DNA of 64,000 bases from contig NZ_CP040443.1 in NCBI RefSeq assembly GCF_005843885.1, positions 2,232,001 to 2,296,000 of the forward strand. The letters are read 5' to 3'. Every line of letters begins with the position of its first letter. Position 1 is the stretch's first letter. Origin of the DNA: Escherichia sp. E4742. Its GTDB lineage: Bacteria > Pseudomonadota > Gammaproteobacteria > Enterobacterales > Enterobacteriaceae. This document shows positions 53,804 to 62,287 of this stretch, piece by piece. Under the pieces are notes generated by a model. That model did not search any database, had not been told where the DNA came from, and was given only the letters and a program-made list of their open reading frames with translations. Made by a program: the position numbers and the translations under genes.

Positions 53804-54774
53804 TCTTTGTTTTCCGCCGCTTGTTCAGGCCGCAGTTGCTGCGACTGAGCAAGCTGGTGGCGTATTTCACGCAGCATCTCGTCCAACACATACTGGACCC
53901 GCCAGGGCTGGTATTCCCGTTTACGGAAGATAGCCACCAGATCCAGCCACCATTCATACGGTTGCTGAAAGCAGGGGATCAGCGTGCCGTCTTGCAGGTC
54001 GCTCTGCACACTTTTGTCTGGCGCAAACACAATCCCCAGGTGATTTCGCGCCAGCTCCAGCGCCGACTGAGTATTGTCACAGACGTAATTTCCCTTAACA
54101 CGATAATCACGTACTTCTTTACTTCCGGCGACGTTGAAGCGCCAGATATTCGCGTCATCGATCATCATCGAGTCGATCAAAATACAGGAGTGATGTTCAA
54201 GTTCGTCTGGTCGGCTAATGGGGTGTTTCTCAAGATAAGTTTGGCTGGCATAGGCGGTTACTGCATATTGCGTAATAAAACTGGCAACCAGCGATTCATC
54301 TTTTGGTGGCGCGTAGCTGATTAAAACATCACAATCATCGGGAAATTCGACACCTTCATAAAAGGCGTTGCGCTCAAGATTGCAGGTTTTTAGCGATAAA
54401 GTGATTTCACCGATATCTTTAATTTTGTCGATAACGTGTTTGGATAAATAGGTAATAATGCCAGTTGGTGCGTAGATGGTAACCCGACCACGTTTCTCAT
54501 GCTTATAATCTGCAATAAAATTATTAAGCTGCTCGTTTCTGTCGAGCATATCATTAATGTACGGCAATAGCGCGGTGCCAAAAGGCGTCAGCATCAATTG
54601 CCGTGTGGTTCTGTCAAAGACCTTTAAGCCAACTTTTGATTCAAAATCAGCAAGATATTTACTAACATTGGCCTGCGCGATGCCAAGTACGGTAGCCGCA
54701 TGGCTGATATTTTCACTGGCAGCGATTACCGAGATAATTTTTAACTCCCGGTACTTGAGTTGTAATTTTGTCAT
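53800..54774 (-). CDS. yiaU: LysR-type transcriptional regulator YiaU
   Basis: A 324-residue LysR-family regulator. The N-terminal winged helix contains ELKIISVIAASENISHAATVLGIAQANVSKYLADFESKVG (about 9-50), followed by the periplasmic-binding-protein-like effector domain. It is divergent from yiaT and convergent with yiaV, so either could be its target; divergent arrangement with yiaT is the typical LysR layout. The effector is unknown. Confidence 0.92.
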   Translation of the reverse strand: MTKLQLKYRELKIISVIAASENISHAATVLGIAQANVSKYLADFESKVGLKVFDRTTRQLMLTPFGTALLPYINDMLDRNEQLNNFIADYKHEKRGRVTIYAPTGIITYLSKHVIDKIKDIGEITLSLKTCNLERNAFYEGVEFPDDCDVLISYAPPKDESLVASFITQYAVTAYASQTYLEKHPISRPDELEHHSCILIDSMMIDDANIWRFNVAGSKEVRDYRVKGNYVCDNTQSALELARNHLGIVFAPDKSVQSDLQDGTLIPCFQQPYEWWLDLVAIFRKREYQPWRVQYVLDEMLREIRHQLAQSQQLRPEQAAENKD

Positions 54775-54898
54775 CGCAACAGTCCAACTTATATATAATT
54801 TTATATATTACTATATAAATATGAATCTTGCACCGGAGAAATTGTAAGTATTACTATGCCGACTCTTTTTTATCTTAATTTAAAATGGAATGTCGGAT

Positions 54899-55639
54899 AT
54901 GTTAATTAACCGCAATATTGTGGCGTTATTTTTTATGCCTTTTATGGCAAGTGCAACTGCCGCAGAATTATCTGTTGGTGCTGGCGCAGTTTATAATGAA
55001 TCGCCTTATCGTGGTTATAATGAAAATACCAAAGCAATTCCGCTGATCAGTTATGAGGGCGATTCTTTTTATGTTCGCCAGACGACGTTAGGTTTTATTC
55101 TGTCGCAAAGTGAAAAAAATGAACTTAGCCTGACTGCATCCTGGATGCCGCTGGAATTTGATCCTGCCGATAATGACGACCATGCTATGCAACAACTCGA
55201 TAAGCGTGACAGTACGGCAATGGCGGGAGTTGCCTGGTATCACCATGAGCGTTGGGGGACCGTGAAAGCTTCTGCGGCGGCTGATGTTCTGGATAACAGT
55301 AACGGTTGGGTAGGTGAGTTATCGTTATTCCACAAAATGCAGATAGGTCGCCTTTCGCTGACACCTGCTCTTGGCGTTCTCTATTATGACGAGAATTTCA
55401 GTGACTATTACTATGGCATTTCAGAGAGCGAGTCTCGTCGCAGCGGTCTGGCGAGTTATACCGCGCAAGATGCCTGGGTGCCTTATGTCAGCCTGACGGC
55501 AAAATACCCCATCGGAGAACACGTCGTATTAATGGCGAGTGCCGGATACAGTGAGCTGCCAGAAGAGATTACTAACAGCCCAATGATTGACCGTAATGAA
55601 AGTTTTACTTTTGTCACCGGCGTGAGTTGGCGTTTTTAA
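54899..55639 (+). CDS. yiaT: MipA/OmpV-family outer-membrane protein YiaT
   Basis: A 246-residue outer-membrane beta-barrel of the MipA/OmpV family with an N-terminal signal peptide (MLINRNIVALFFMPFMASATAAE) and a C-terminal aromatic residue (GVSWRF), as needed for barrel assembly. Start ATG 54899 was preferred over 54890 by length and signal-peptide shape. Alternating strands such as LSLTASWMPLEF and RLSLTPALGVLYYDEN are visible. Role unknown. This is the last gene of the yia block; the sequence then jumps to the rha block. Confidence 0.9.
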   Translation: MLINRNIVALFFMPFMASATAAELSVGAGAVYNESPYRGYNENTKAIPLISYEGDSFYVRQTTLGFILSQSEKNELSLTASWMPLEFDPADNDDHAMQQLDKRDSTAMAGVAWYHHERWGTVKASAAADVLDNSNGWVGELSLFHKMQIGRLSLTPALGVLYYDENFSDYYYGISESESRRSGLASYTAQDAWVPYVSLTAKYPIGEHVVLMASAGYSELPEEITNSPMIDRNESFTFVTGVSWRF

Positions 55640-55733
55640 TGGACCCGGGAGATGTTGGATAAATTGCGTCAGCGAAATCGATATTAACCAATTGTAATCG
55701 CGGTGTCGGAGGGGTATCCGGCACCGCAGTGGA
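55640..55733. other. Junction between the yia and rha chromosomal blocks
   Basis: A 94-bp gap joins yiaT to rhaM, genes that are not neighbours in K-12. It contains a near-perfect hairpin (GCGGTGTCGG and CCGGCACCGC, about 55701-55728) that is probably the rhaM operon terminator, which places the join at about 55640-55700. No insertion sequence, REP or tRNA is present in the gap. Confidence 0.6.
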
Positions 55734-56048
55734 TTATGCCAGGTAAAACACTTCTTGCAGATCGCTACTGACCGGGCTGTTATCCGGATTAGCGGGCATC
55801 ACGTCCTTCATATGCTGCCACCAACGTTGGCAGACTTCAGTGCTGGCAACCGCATTCCACCGTTCTTCAGATTCAATCTCTACCGTGGCAAACAGCAAAT
55901 TACGCGTGCTGTCGAGATAGATGGCGTAGCTATGCGCGCCGTGGGATTTCAATACTGCTTCCAGTTCCGGCCAGACTGGGTTATGCCGACGCTGATACTC
56001 TGCGTGGGCATCGGAGTTTACCTGCATCACAAAGGCTTTGCGGATCAT
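55734..56048 (-). CDS. rhaM: L-rhamnose mutarotase
   Basis: Interconverts alpha and beta anomers of L-rhamnose to supply the form used by RhaA. The 104-residue ferredoxin-like dimer has the catalytic His22 (RRHNPVWPEL) and the conserved Trp pair in CQRWWQHMKDVM. Last gene of the rhaBADM group, nine bases after rhaD. Formerly yiiL. Confidence 0.95.
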   Translation of the reverse strand: MIRKAFVMQVNSDAHAEYQRRHNPVWPELEAVLKSHGAHSYAIYLDSTRNLLFATVEIESEERWNAVASTEVCQRWWQHMKDVMPANPDNSPVSSDLQEVFYLA

Positions 56049-56057
56049 GTTTGCTCC

Positions 56058-56882
56058 TTATAGTGCCAGCGCGCTAGCCAGTGGGGTAACGCCGAAACGC
56101 TTGCCGAGGGCTATCAACTCTTCACGGCTGATGGTCTTTTTCATGCCGCCCATCGAATATATTTTCACTAACACTTCCGCCGATTTTTCTGCGGTATCGA
56201 TCAGGCCAAACGCTTCGTCCAGCGTCGGACCGCTGCCGAAGACGCCGTGGAAAGGCCAGAGAGCCAGTGAGTGTTTTTGCATTTCCTGCGCGGTGGCCTG
56301 GCCAATTTCGTCCGTGCCGGGCACCATCCACGGCAAAATGCCAACGCCGTCCGGGAATACCACCAGGCACTCGGTGCTGCCTTCCCACAGTTGGCGGGTG
56401 AAGACTGCCGTGTCGTTTTCCAGCACATAGGTGAGGGCGATCAGGTTGGTGGCGTGGCAGTGCATGATTACCCGATCTTTACCGTTGGTGGCTTTAATGC
56501 GTTCGCAATGGGAGAGAAAGTGTGCCGGAAGTTCAGAAGTTGGGACGGCTTCGTGGGTTAGCCCCCAGAGAATATGGTAGCCCGCGCCGTCGCTGTCGAC
56601 TTTTACGACGCCTAAATTGGCAGCGGGATCGAGCTGGACGTTACGAAAGAATTTGCCGGAGCCGGTGACGATAAACGGTGTATTTGCCAGTAAAGGCATT
56701 GGCTGGCTTAACGGAATATAGCGCGGTTGTGGATGGAAGCTGTCGTGATAAGGCGCGATATCGGCGTCATCCAGGCGCAGCGTCAGGTTACCGCCGTTGC
56801 GCTCGTCCCAGCCTTTCAGCCAGGCGTCGGTTGTGGCTTTGATCATTCCCTGGACAAACCAGGACTGGGTAATGTTTTGCAT
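56058..56882 (-). CDS. rhaD: Rhamnulose-1-phosphate aldolase
   Basis: Zinc-dependent class II aldolase that splits L-rhamnulose 1-phosphate to dihydroxyacetone phosphate and L-lactaldehyde. Start ATG 56882 gives the standard 274 residues; the frame is open through the upstream repeats but that part is not coding. Zinc ligands His141 and His143 (IMHCHATN) and His212 (PFHGVFG) are present, as is the catalytic Glu117. Separated from rhaA by a long REP array. Confidence 0.96.
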   Translation of the reverse strand: MQNITQSWFVQGMIKATTDAWLKGWDERNGGNLTLRLDDADIAPYHDSFHPQPRYIPLSQPMPLLANTPFIVTGSGKFFRNVQLDPAANLGVVKVDSDGAGYHILWGLTHEAVPTSELPAHFLSHCERIKATNGKDRVIMHCHATNLIALTYVLENDTAVFTRQLWEGSTECLVVFPDGVGILPWMVPGTDEIGQATAQEMQKHSLALWPFHGVFGSGPTLDEAFGLIDTAEKSAEVLVKIYSMGGMKKTISREELIALGKRFGVTPLASALAL

Positions 56883-56925
56883 GTTCTGTGTTCCTGTAAA
56901 TTCAGTGTTGTCGGATGCACGATCC

Positions 56926-57516
56926 GTAGGCCGGATAAGGCACTCGCGCCGCATCCGGCAATCAACGCCTGATGCGACGCTGTCGCGTCTTATCAGGCCT
57001 ACAACTGTTGCTGACCCGTAGGCCGGATAAGGCACTCGCGCCGCATCCGGCAATCAATGCCTGATGCGACGCTGTCGCGTCTTATCAGGCCTACAACTGT
57101 TGCCGACCCGTAGGCCGGATAAGGCACTCGCGCCGCATCCGGCAATCAACGCCTGATGCGACGCTGTCGCGTCTTATCAGGCCTACAACTGTTGCCGACC
57201 CGTAGGCCGGATAAGGCGCTTGCGCCGCATCCGGCAATCAGCACCTGATGCGACGCTGTCGCGTCTTATCAGGCCTACAACTGTTGCCGACCCGTAGGCC
57301 GGATAAGGCGCTTGCGCCGCATCCGGCAATCAGCACCTGATGCGACGCTGTCGCGTCTTATCAGGCCTACAACTGTTGCTGACCCGTAGGCCGGATAAGG
57401 CACTCGCGCCGCATCCGGCAATCAATGCCTGATGCGACGCTGTCGCGTCTTATCAGGCCTACAACTGTTGCTGACCCGTAGGCCGGATAAGGCGCTCGCG
57501 CCGCATCCGGCGGTTT
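56926..57516. repeat. Tandem BIME array: six 92-bp units plus a partial seventh
   Basis: The sequence GTAGGCCGGATAAGG recurs at 56926, 57018, 57110, 57202, 57294, 57386 and 57478, exactly 92 bp apart. Each unit holds two facing REP palindromes, ending in CGCATCCGGC and in GTCTTATCAGGCCTAC; the seventh is cut after its first REP, giving 13 REPs. Units differ mainly in CACTCGCGCC, CGCTTGCGCC or CGCTCGCGCC and in the CAACGCC/CAATGCC/CAGCACC linker. Located between rhaA and rhaD in the same operon, so it is transcribed. Confidence 0.95.
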
Positions 57517-58776
57517 TTACCCACGCTGACGCAAAATCGTATTCTCATAAGCCCGCACGCTCTCCAGCCATTCGCTACCCGCTGGTGTATCGTGACGCTG
57601 GCAATACATTTCCCACACCGCCTGCCACGGCAACGATTTCTGTTCTTCCAGCAGCGCCAGTCGCGCGGTGTAATCGCCCGCCGCTTCCAGCTTGCGCAGT
57701 TCGGCTGTCGGTTCTAACAACGCACGCAGCAGGGCTTTTTTCATATTGCGCGTGCCAATGACCCACGCGGCAATGCGGTTGATAGAGGCATCGAAGAAGT
57801 CGAGACCGATATGTACCCGGTCAAACAGGTCATGACGAACAATCTCACTGGCAATTGCCTGGGTTTCATCATCCAGCAGCACCACGTGATCGCTATCCCA
57901 GCGTACCGGACGGCTGACGTGCAGCAGCAACTGCGGCACATACAGCATGGCGGCGGAAATCTTGTCGGAAATGACTTCGGTCGGGTGGAAGTGTCCGGCA
58001 TCCAGGCACAGCGCAGTCTGGCGGCTGGTGGCATATCCCATGTAAAACTCATTGGAGCCAACCGTGTAGCTCTCCGCGCCAATACCAAACAATTTGCTCT
58101 CTACCGCGTCGATATGGTGCGCAGGGTTCAGCTTTTCGCTGATTACTTCATCCAGTGCTGCCAGCAAACGCTGGCGCGGGGCGAGACGGTCAACGGTGAT
58201 ATCTTTCATGCCATCCGGTATCCAGATGTTCATCACCGATGGCGTACCAAGTTGCTCGCCAAAATAGGCCGAAACGCGACGGCTGGCCTTACAGTGGTCA
58301 ATCCAGAACTGGCGAATGCGGTCGTCGGGATGCGAGAGCGTAAAGCCATCGGCGCTTAGCGGATGCGAAAAACAGGAGGGGTTAAAATCCAGACCGAGCT
58401 GATTGGCTTTCGCCCATTCAACCCAGTTTTTGAAGTGCTCTGGTTTGATTTGGTCGCGCGAGACTGGCGTGTCTGACTCCAGATAGATGGCATGTAAGTT
58501 AAGCCGTTTAGGCCCAGGAATCAGCCGCATCGCCTGTTCCAGATCGGCGCGTAGCTCTTCGGCATTGCGCGCTTTGCCCGGGTAGTGTCCGGTGGCCTGA
58601 ATACCCCCAGTCAGCGAACCTTCCGGGTTTTCAAAACCAGAAACATCATCGCCCTGCCAGCAGTGCATTGAAACGGGTAAGCGATCAAGTTGGCGCAGCG
58701 CCTCCTCGACATCAATCCCTACCGCCGCGAAACGCTGTTTCGCCAGTTTCCAGGCCTGTTCCAGTTGAGTGGTCAT
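57517..58776 (-). CDS. rhaA: L-rhamnose isomerase
   Basis: Converts L-rhamnose to L-rhamnulose. The 419-residue TIM-barrel metalloenzyme starts at ATG 58776 (MTTQLEQAWKLAKQRFA), overlapping the rhaB stop by four bases. Metal and substrate residues lie in SMHCWQGDDVSGFE, LGLDFNPSCFSHPLS, LCLDAGHFHPTEVI and HIGLDFFDASINR. Compared with K-12 as remembered, the last residues differ slightly (YENTILRQRG), right beside the BIME array. Confidence 0.96.
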   Translation of the reverse strand: MTTQLEQAWKLAKQRFAAVGIDVEEALRQLDRLPVSMHCWQGDDVSGFENPEGSLTGGIQATGHYPGKARNAEELRADLEQAMRLIPGPKRLNLHAIYLESDTPVSRDQIKPEHFKNWVEWAKANQLGLDFNPSCFSHPLSADGFTLSHPDDRIRQFWIDHCKASRRVSAYFGEQLGTPSVMNIWIPDGMKDITVDRLAPRQRLLAALDEVISEKLNPAHHIDAVESKLFGIGAESYTVGSNEFYMGYATSRQTALCLDAGHFHPTEVISDKISAAMLYVPQLLLHVSRPVRWDSDHVVLLDDETQAIASEIVRHDLFDRVHIGLDFFDASINRIAAWVIGTRNMKKALLRALLEPTAELRKLEAAGDYTARLALLEEQKSLPWQAVWEMYCQRHDTPAGSEWLESVRAYENTILRQRG

Positions 58777-60242
58777 GCGCAAAGCTCCTTTGTCTGTCGT
58801 GTAGAGTGAATCCGCGCCACATAGTGGGCAATTTCACTGTCAGGATTAGGGGTAAAGGTGGTCAGATTCGCGGTGGCGCTTACGACCTGACGGAAATCAT
58901 CCACATTGTTGAGTTCATCCAGCGTCATTAACTGGATGCCGATATTGCCGAGCGTCGAGGCTTCAACTGGCCCGGCGATCACCCGAATACCGCAGGCATC
59001 GGCACACAACTGGTTGAGCAGTGCGTTCTGGCTGCCGCCGCCGACAATATGCAGTTGCGAGAAATCTTCACCGCGTAGCTGCGCCAGTTCGTGCAGTACG
59101 TCGGCATACAGCAGCGTCAGACTGTCGAAAATACAGCGCGCCAGTTCAGCATCACTTTCTGGGATCGGTTGCGCCGTTTCCCGACACGCTGCCTGAATTT
59201 CGCTGCACATCTCGTCAGGATTAATAAAGCGATCGTCATTGGGATTGATGATGAAGCGACAGGCCGGGAGTGCCTGTGTCGCGGCGATAAGCGTCGGGAG
59301 ATCGTTGATTTGCCGCTCCTGAAGCACTCGCTGAAGCAGCCATAAACCCATGATATTTTTCAGCACCCGATAGCGACCTTCCGCACCGCCTTCATTGGTG
59401 ATGTTGGTTGCCAGCGCCGCATCATTGGTGAATGGCGTCTGGCTTTCGAAGCCCATCAATGACCAGGTGCCGGAGGAGAGATAAGCGGCGCGTGAACCGT
59501 TTAACGGCGAGGCGATAACCGCGCTGGCGGTATCATGGCTGGCAACGGCGACTACCGGAATTTCATTACCCTGCGGGCAAATCCAGTGACCAATGACATT
59601 ACCTGGATGCGTCGGGCGACCAAACCAGGCTTTGTTGGCGCCGCTCCACGCCAGCAGGGAGTCATCCCAGTCATCGCTATTGATATTGACCAGTTGCGTG
59701 GTGGTGGCGTTGGTGTATTCCCAGTTCATCTTGCCGGTCAGACGATAACTAAAGTAATCCGGCATCAGCAGAGCGTGAGCAATGTGCGGGATAAGTTCAG
59801 GTTGTTGCTCCGTCAGCGCACGTAGCTGATAGATCGTATTGAAGGGCAGAAACTGGATGCCGCTACGCTGATAAATATCGCGTTTGCCAATTTGCTGCTG
59901 TGCCAATGTCATCAGTCCGTTAGTGCGGCTATCACGATAGGAAATCGGTAAACCGACGCGCTGACCGTGTTGATCCAGCAGCACATAGTCCACGCCCCAG
60001 GTATCAATGCCGATGCTATTGATATGAATCCCTTCCTCGCATACCTTGTTTAACCCAAGGCGAATGGCGTTTTCCAGACTATCGACATCCCAGGTGGCAT
60101 AACCGCTCTGGTAATACAGACCATTGGTAAAACGATGGATTTCACGCAGCGTCAGGCTACGGGATTCACGGTGGTAACGCGCCAGCATTACGCGCCCACT
60201 GGATGCGCCAAGATCAACGGCGACGCAGTAGCGAAAGGTCAT
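58773..60242 (-). CDS. rhaB: Rhamnulokinase
   Basis: Phosphorylates L-rhamnulose at O-1 with ATP. A 489-residue FGGY-family carbohydrate kinase: the N-terminal nucleotide-binding fold starts VAVDLGASSGRVMLARY, the catalytic Asp lies in AVASHDTASAVIASPL (near 237), and the second ATP-binding fold has LHIVGGGSQNALLNQLCADA. First gene of rhaBADM, transcribed away from rhaS. Confidence 0.97.
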   Translation of the reverse strand: MTFRYCVAVDLGASSGRVMLARYHRESRSLTLREIHRFTNGLYYQSGYATWDVDSLENAIRLGLNKVCEEGIHINSIGIDTWGVDYVLLDQHGQRVGLPISYRDSRTNGLMTLAQQQIGKRDIYQRSGIQFLPFNTIYQLRALTEQQPELIPHIAHALLMPDYFSYRLTGKMNWEYTNATTTQLVNINSDDWDDSLLAWSGANKAWFGRPTHPGNVIGHWICPQGNEIPVVAVASHDTASAVIASPLNGSRAAYLSSGTWSLMGFESQTPFTNDAALATNITNEGGAEGRYRVLKNIMGLWLLQRVLQERQINDLPTLIAATQALPACRFIINPNDDRFINPDEMCSEIQAACRETAQPIPESDAELARCIFDSLTLLYADVLHELAQLRGEDFSQLHIVGGGSQNALLNQLCADACGIRVIAGPVEASTLGNIGIQLMTLDELNNVDDFRQVVSATANLTTFTPNPDSEIAHYVARIHSTRQTKELCA

Positions 60243-60529
60243 AATGAGATCCTTCTAAGTTTCATTACGCCCAGTCTAAGAAGCGCCCGACTTCGCTACC
60301 TTCTCGTTACTGACAGGAAAATGCGCCATTGGCAACCAGGGAAAGATGAACGTGATGGTGTTCACAATTTGCCGAATTGTGGCGATGTGATGCTCGCCGC
60401 ATTTCCTGAAAATTCACGCTGCATCTTGAAAAATAGACATTTTTTACGCGATTTGCCGTCGAAAATTTAAGGTAAGAACCTGATCTCGTGATTACTATTC
60501 CGCCATGTTGACGACATCAGGAGGCCGGT
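60243..60529. promoter_or_regulatory. Divergent rhaBAD/rhaSR regulatory region
   Basis: A 287-bp region with the rhamnose control sites. Sequence from about 60298 to 60345 (CTTCTCGTTAC...TTGGCAACCAGG) matches the paired RhaS half-sites next to the rhaBAD promoter as I remember them. A CRP-like site CGTGATGGTGTTCACA is at 60351-60366. The block ACGCGATTTGCCGTCGAAAA (about 60446-60465) corresponds to the RhaR site for rhaSR. rhaS is preceded by CAGGAGG. Confidence 0.75.
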
Positions 60530-61366
60530 ATGACCGTATTACATAGTGTGGATTTTTTTCCGTCTGGTAACGCGTCCGTGGCAATAGAACCCCGGCTTCC
60601 ACAGGCGGATTTTCCTGAACATCATCATGATTTTCATGAGATTGTGATTGTGGAGCATGGCACGGGTATCCACGTTTTTAACGGACAGCCCTATACCATC
60701 ACGGGGGGAACGGTCTGTTTCGTGCGCGATCATGATCGGCATCTGTATGAACATACCGATAATCTGTGTCTGACCAATGTGCTCTATCGCTCACCGGATC
60801 GATTTCAATTTCTCGCTGGGCTGAATCAGTTGCTGCCACAAGAGCAGGACGGACAGTATCCTTCTCACTGGCGCGTTAACCACAGCGTATTACAGCAGGT
60901 GCGACAACTGGTTGCACAACTGGAACAGCAGACTGGAGCCAGTGATTTACCGTCGAAAGCCAATCGTGAAATCCTGTTTATGCAATTACTGCTCTTGCTG
61001 CGTAAAAGCAGTTTGCAGGAGGGCATGGACAACAGCGCGTCACGCCTGAACTTACTGCTGGCGTGGCTGGAAGATCATTTTGCCGACGAGGTGAATTGGG
61101 AAGCCGTAGCGGATCAATTTTCTCTTTCACTGCGCACACTGCACCGCCAGCTAAAGCAGCAAACGGGCCTGACGCCCCAGCGCTATCTGAACCGCCTGCG
61201 ACTGATGAAAGCACGTCATCTGTTACGCCACAGCGAGGCAAGTGTCACCGATATCGCTTATCACTGTGGATTCAGCGACAGTAACCACTTTTCGACGCTT
61301 TTTCGCCGCGAATTTAACTGGTCACCCCGAGATATTCGCCAGGGACGGGATGGCTTTCTGCAATAA
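60530..61366 (+). CDS. rhaS: L-rhamnose operon activator RhaS
   Basis: AraC-family activator of rhaBAD and rhaT in the presence of L-rhamnose. The 278-residue protein has an N-terminal cupin sensor (PEHHHDFHEIVIVEHGTG) and a C-terminal double helix-turn-helix (WEAVADQFSLSLRTLHRQLKQQTG and VTDIAYHCGFSDSNHFSTLFRREF). Second-helix residue differences from K-12 are minor. Followed by rhaR, whose N-terminus lies 72 bases after the rhaS stop. Confidence 0.96.
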   Translation: MTVLHSVDFFPSGNASVAIEPRLPQADFPEHHHDFHEIVIVEHGTGIHVFNGQPYTITGGTVCFVRDHDRHLYEHTDNLCLTNVLYRSPDRFQFLAGLNQLLPQEQDGQYPSHWRVNHSVLQQVRQLVAQLEQQTGASDLPSKANREILFMQLLLLLRKSSLQEGMDNSASRLNLLLAWLEDHFADEVNWEAVADQFSLSLRTLHRQLKQQTGLTPQRYLNRLRLMKARHLLRHSEASVTDIAYHCGFSDSNHFSTLFRREFNWSPRDIRQGRDGFLQ

Positions 61367-61438
61367 CGCGAATTTTCTCAACGTATTCCCGCGCCAGCTT
61401 GCGAATAATCGAATGCGTTTTCTGTCCGAGGTGGCACG

Positions 61439-62287
61439 GTGGCTAATCAGTTAATTCTTCTCAAAAAAGATTTTTTTGCCAGCGAGCAGCAAGCGGTTGC
61501 CGTCGCCGATCGTTATCCTCAGGATGTCTTTGCTGAACATACACATGATTTTTGTGAGCTGGTAATTATCTGGCGCGGTAACGGCTTGCATGTTCTTAAC
61601 GATCGCCCTTATCGCATTACCCGGGGCGATCTTTTTTATATTCGAGCCGAAGACAAACACTCCTACGCTTCTGTTAATGATTTGGTTTTGCAAAACATTA
61701 TTTATTGCCCGGAGCGGTTGATACTTAACCTGGATTGGCAGGAGGCTATTCCGGGATTTAACGGTAGCGAAGGGCAACCGCACTGGCGTTTAGGCAGTGC
61801 GGGCATGGCGCAAGCGAGACAGGTGATTGGCCAGCTTGAGCATGAAAGCAGTCAGCACGCGCCGTTCGCCAATGAGCTGGCGGAACTGCTGTTCGGTCAA
61901 TTGGTTATGTTGCTGAAGCGCCACCGTTACACCAGTGACTCGTTGTCGCCAACATCCTGCGAAACGTTGCTGGATAAGCTGATCACCCGGCTGGCGGCCA
62001 GTCTGAAAAGTCCTTTTGCGCTGGATAAATTTTGTGATGAGGCGTCGTGCAGTGAACGCGTTTTGCGCCAGCAATTTCGCCAGCAGACTGGCATGACTAT
62101 CAACCAGTATCTCCGTCAGGTGCGCATTTGCCATGCGCAATATCTTCTCCAGCATAGCCGCCTGTTAATCAGCGATATTTCGACCGAATGTGGCTTTGAA
62201 GATAGTAACTATTTTTCGGTGGTATTTACCCGGGAAACCGGGATGACGCCCAGCCAGTGGCGTCATCTCAGTTCGCAGAAAGATTAA
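61439..62287 (+). CDS. rhaR: rhaSR operon activator RhaR
   Basis: AraC-family regulator that senses L-rhamnose and activates rhaSR. I use the GTG at 61439, which gives 282 residues (MANQLILLKKDFF) behind a GAGG site and matches the classical E. coli start. Cupin domain FAEHTHDFCELVIIWRGNGLHVL and paired helix-turn-helix DKFCDEASCSERVLRQQFRQQTG and ISDISTECGFEDSNYFSVVFTRETG are present. Some annotations use a longer form beginning MAFCNNAN; here that frame (from 61344) is out of register with the gene, so the long form is not possible. The 3' end overlaps rhaT by four bases. Confidence 0.92.
   Translation: MANQLILLKKDFFASEQQAVAVADRYPQDVFAEHTHDFCELVIIWRGNGLHVLNDRPYRITRGDLFYIRAEDKHSYASVNDLVLQNIIYCPERLILNLDWQEAIPGFNGSEGQPHWRLGSAGMAQARQVIGQLEHESSQHAPFANELAELLFGQLVMLLKRHRYTSDSLSPTSCETLLDKLITRLAASLKSPFALDKFCDEASCSERVLRQQFRQQTGMTINQYLRQVRICHAQYLLQHSRLLISDISTECGFEDSNYFSVVFTRETGMTPSQWRHLSSQKD

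Noticed and set aside
56883..57053. N-terminal extension of RhaD into the REP array
   Set aside because: The codons are repeat sequence (RIRRPTDRA-like), not conserved; ATG 56882 gives the known N-terminus.
56926..57516. Regular 92-bp repeats as a possible CRISPR array
   Set aside because: The repeat and the 'spacer' are both conserved from unit to unit, each unit is made of two REP palindromes, and no cas genes are near.
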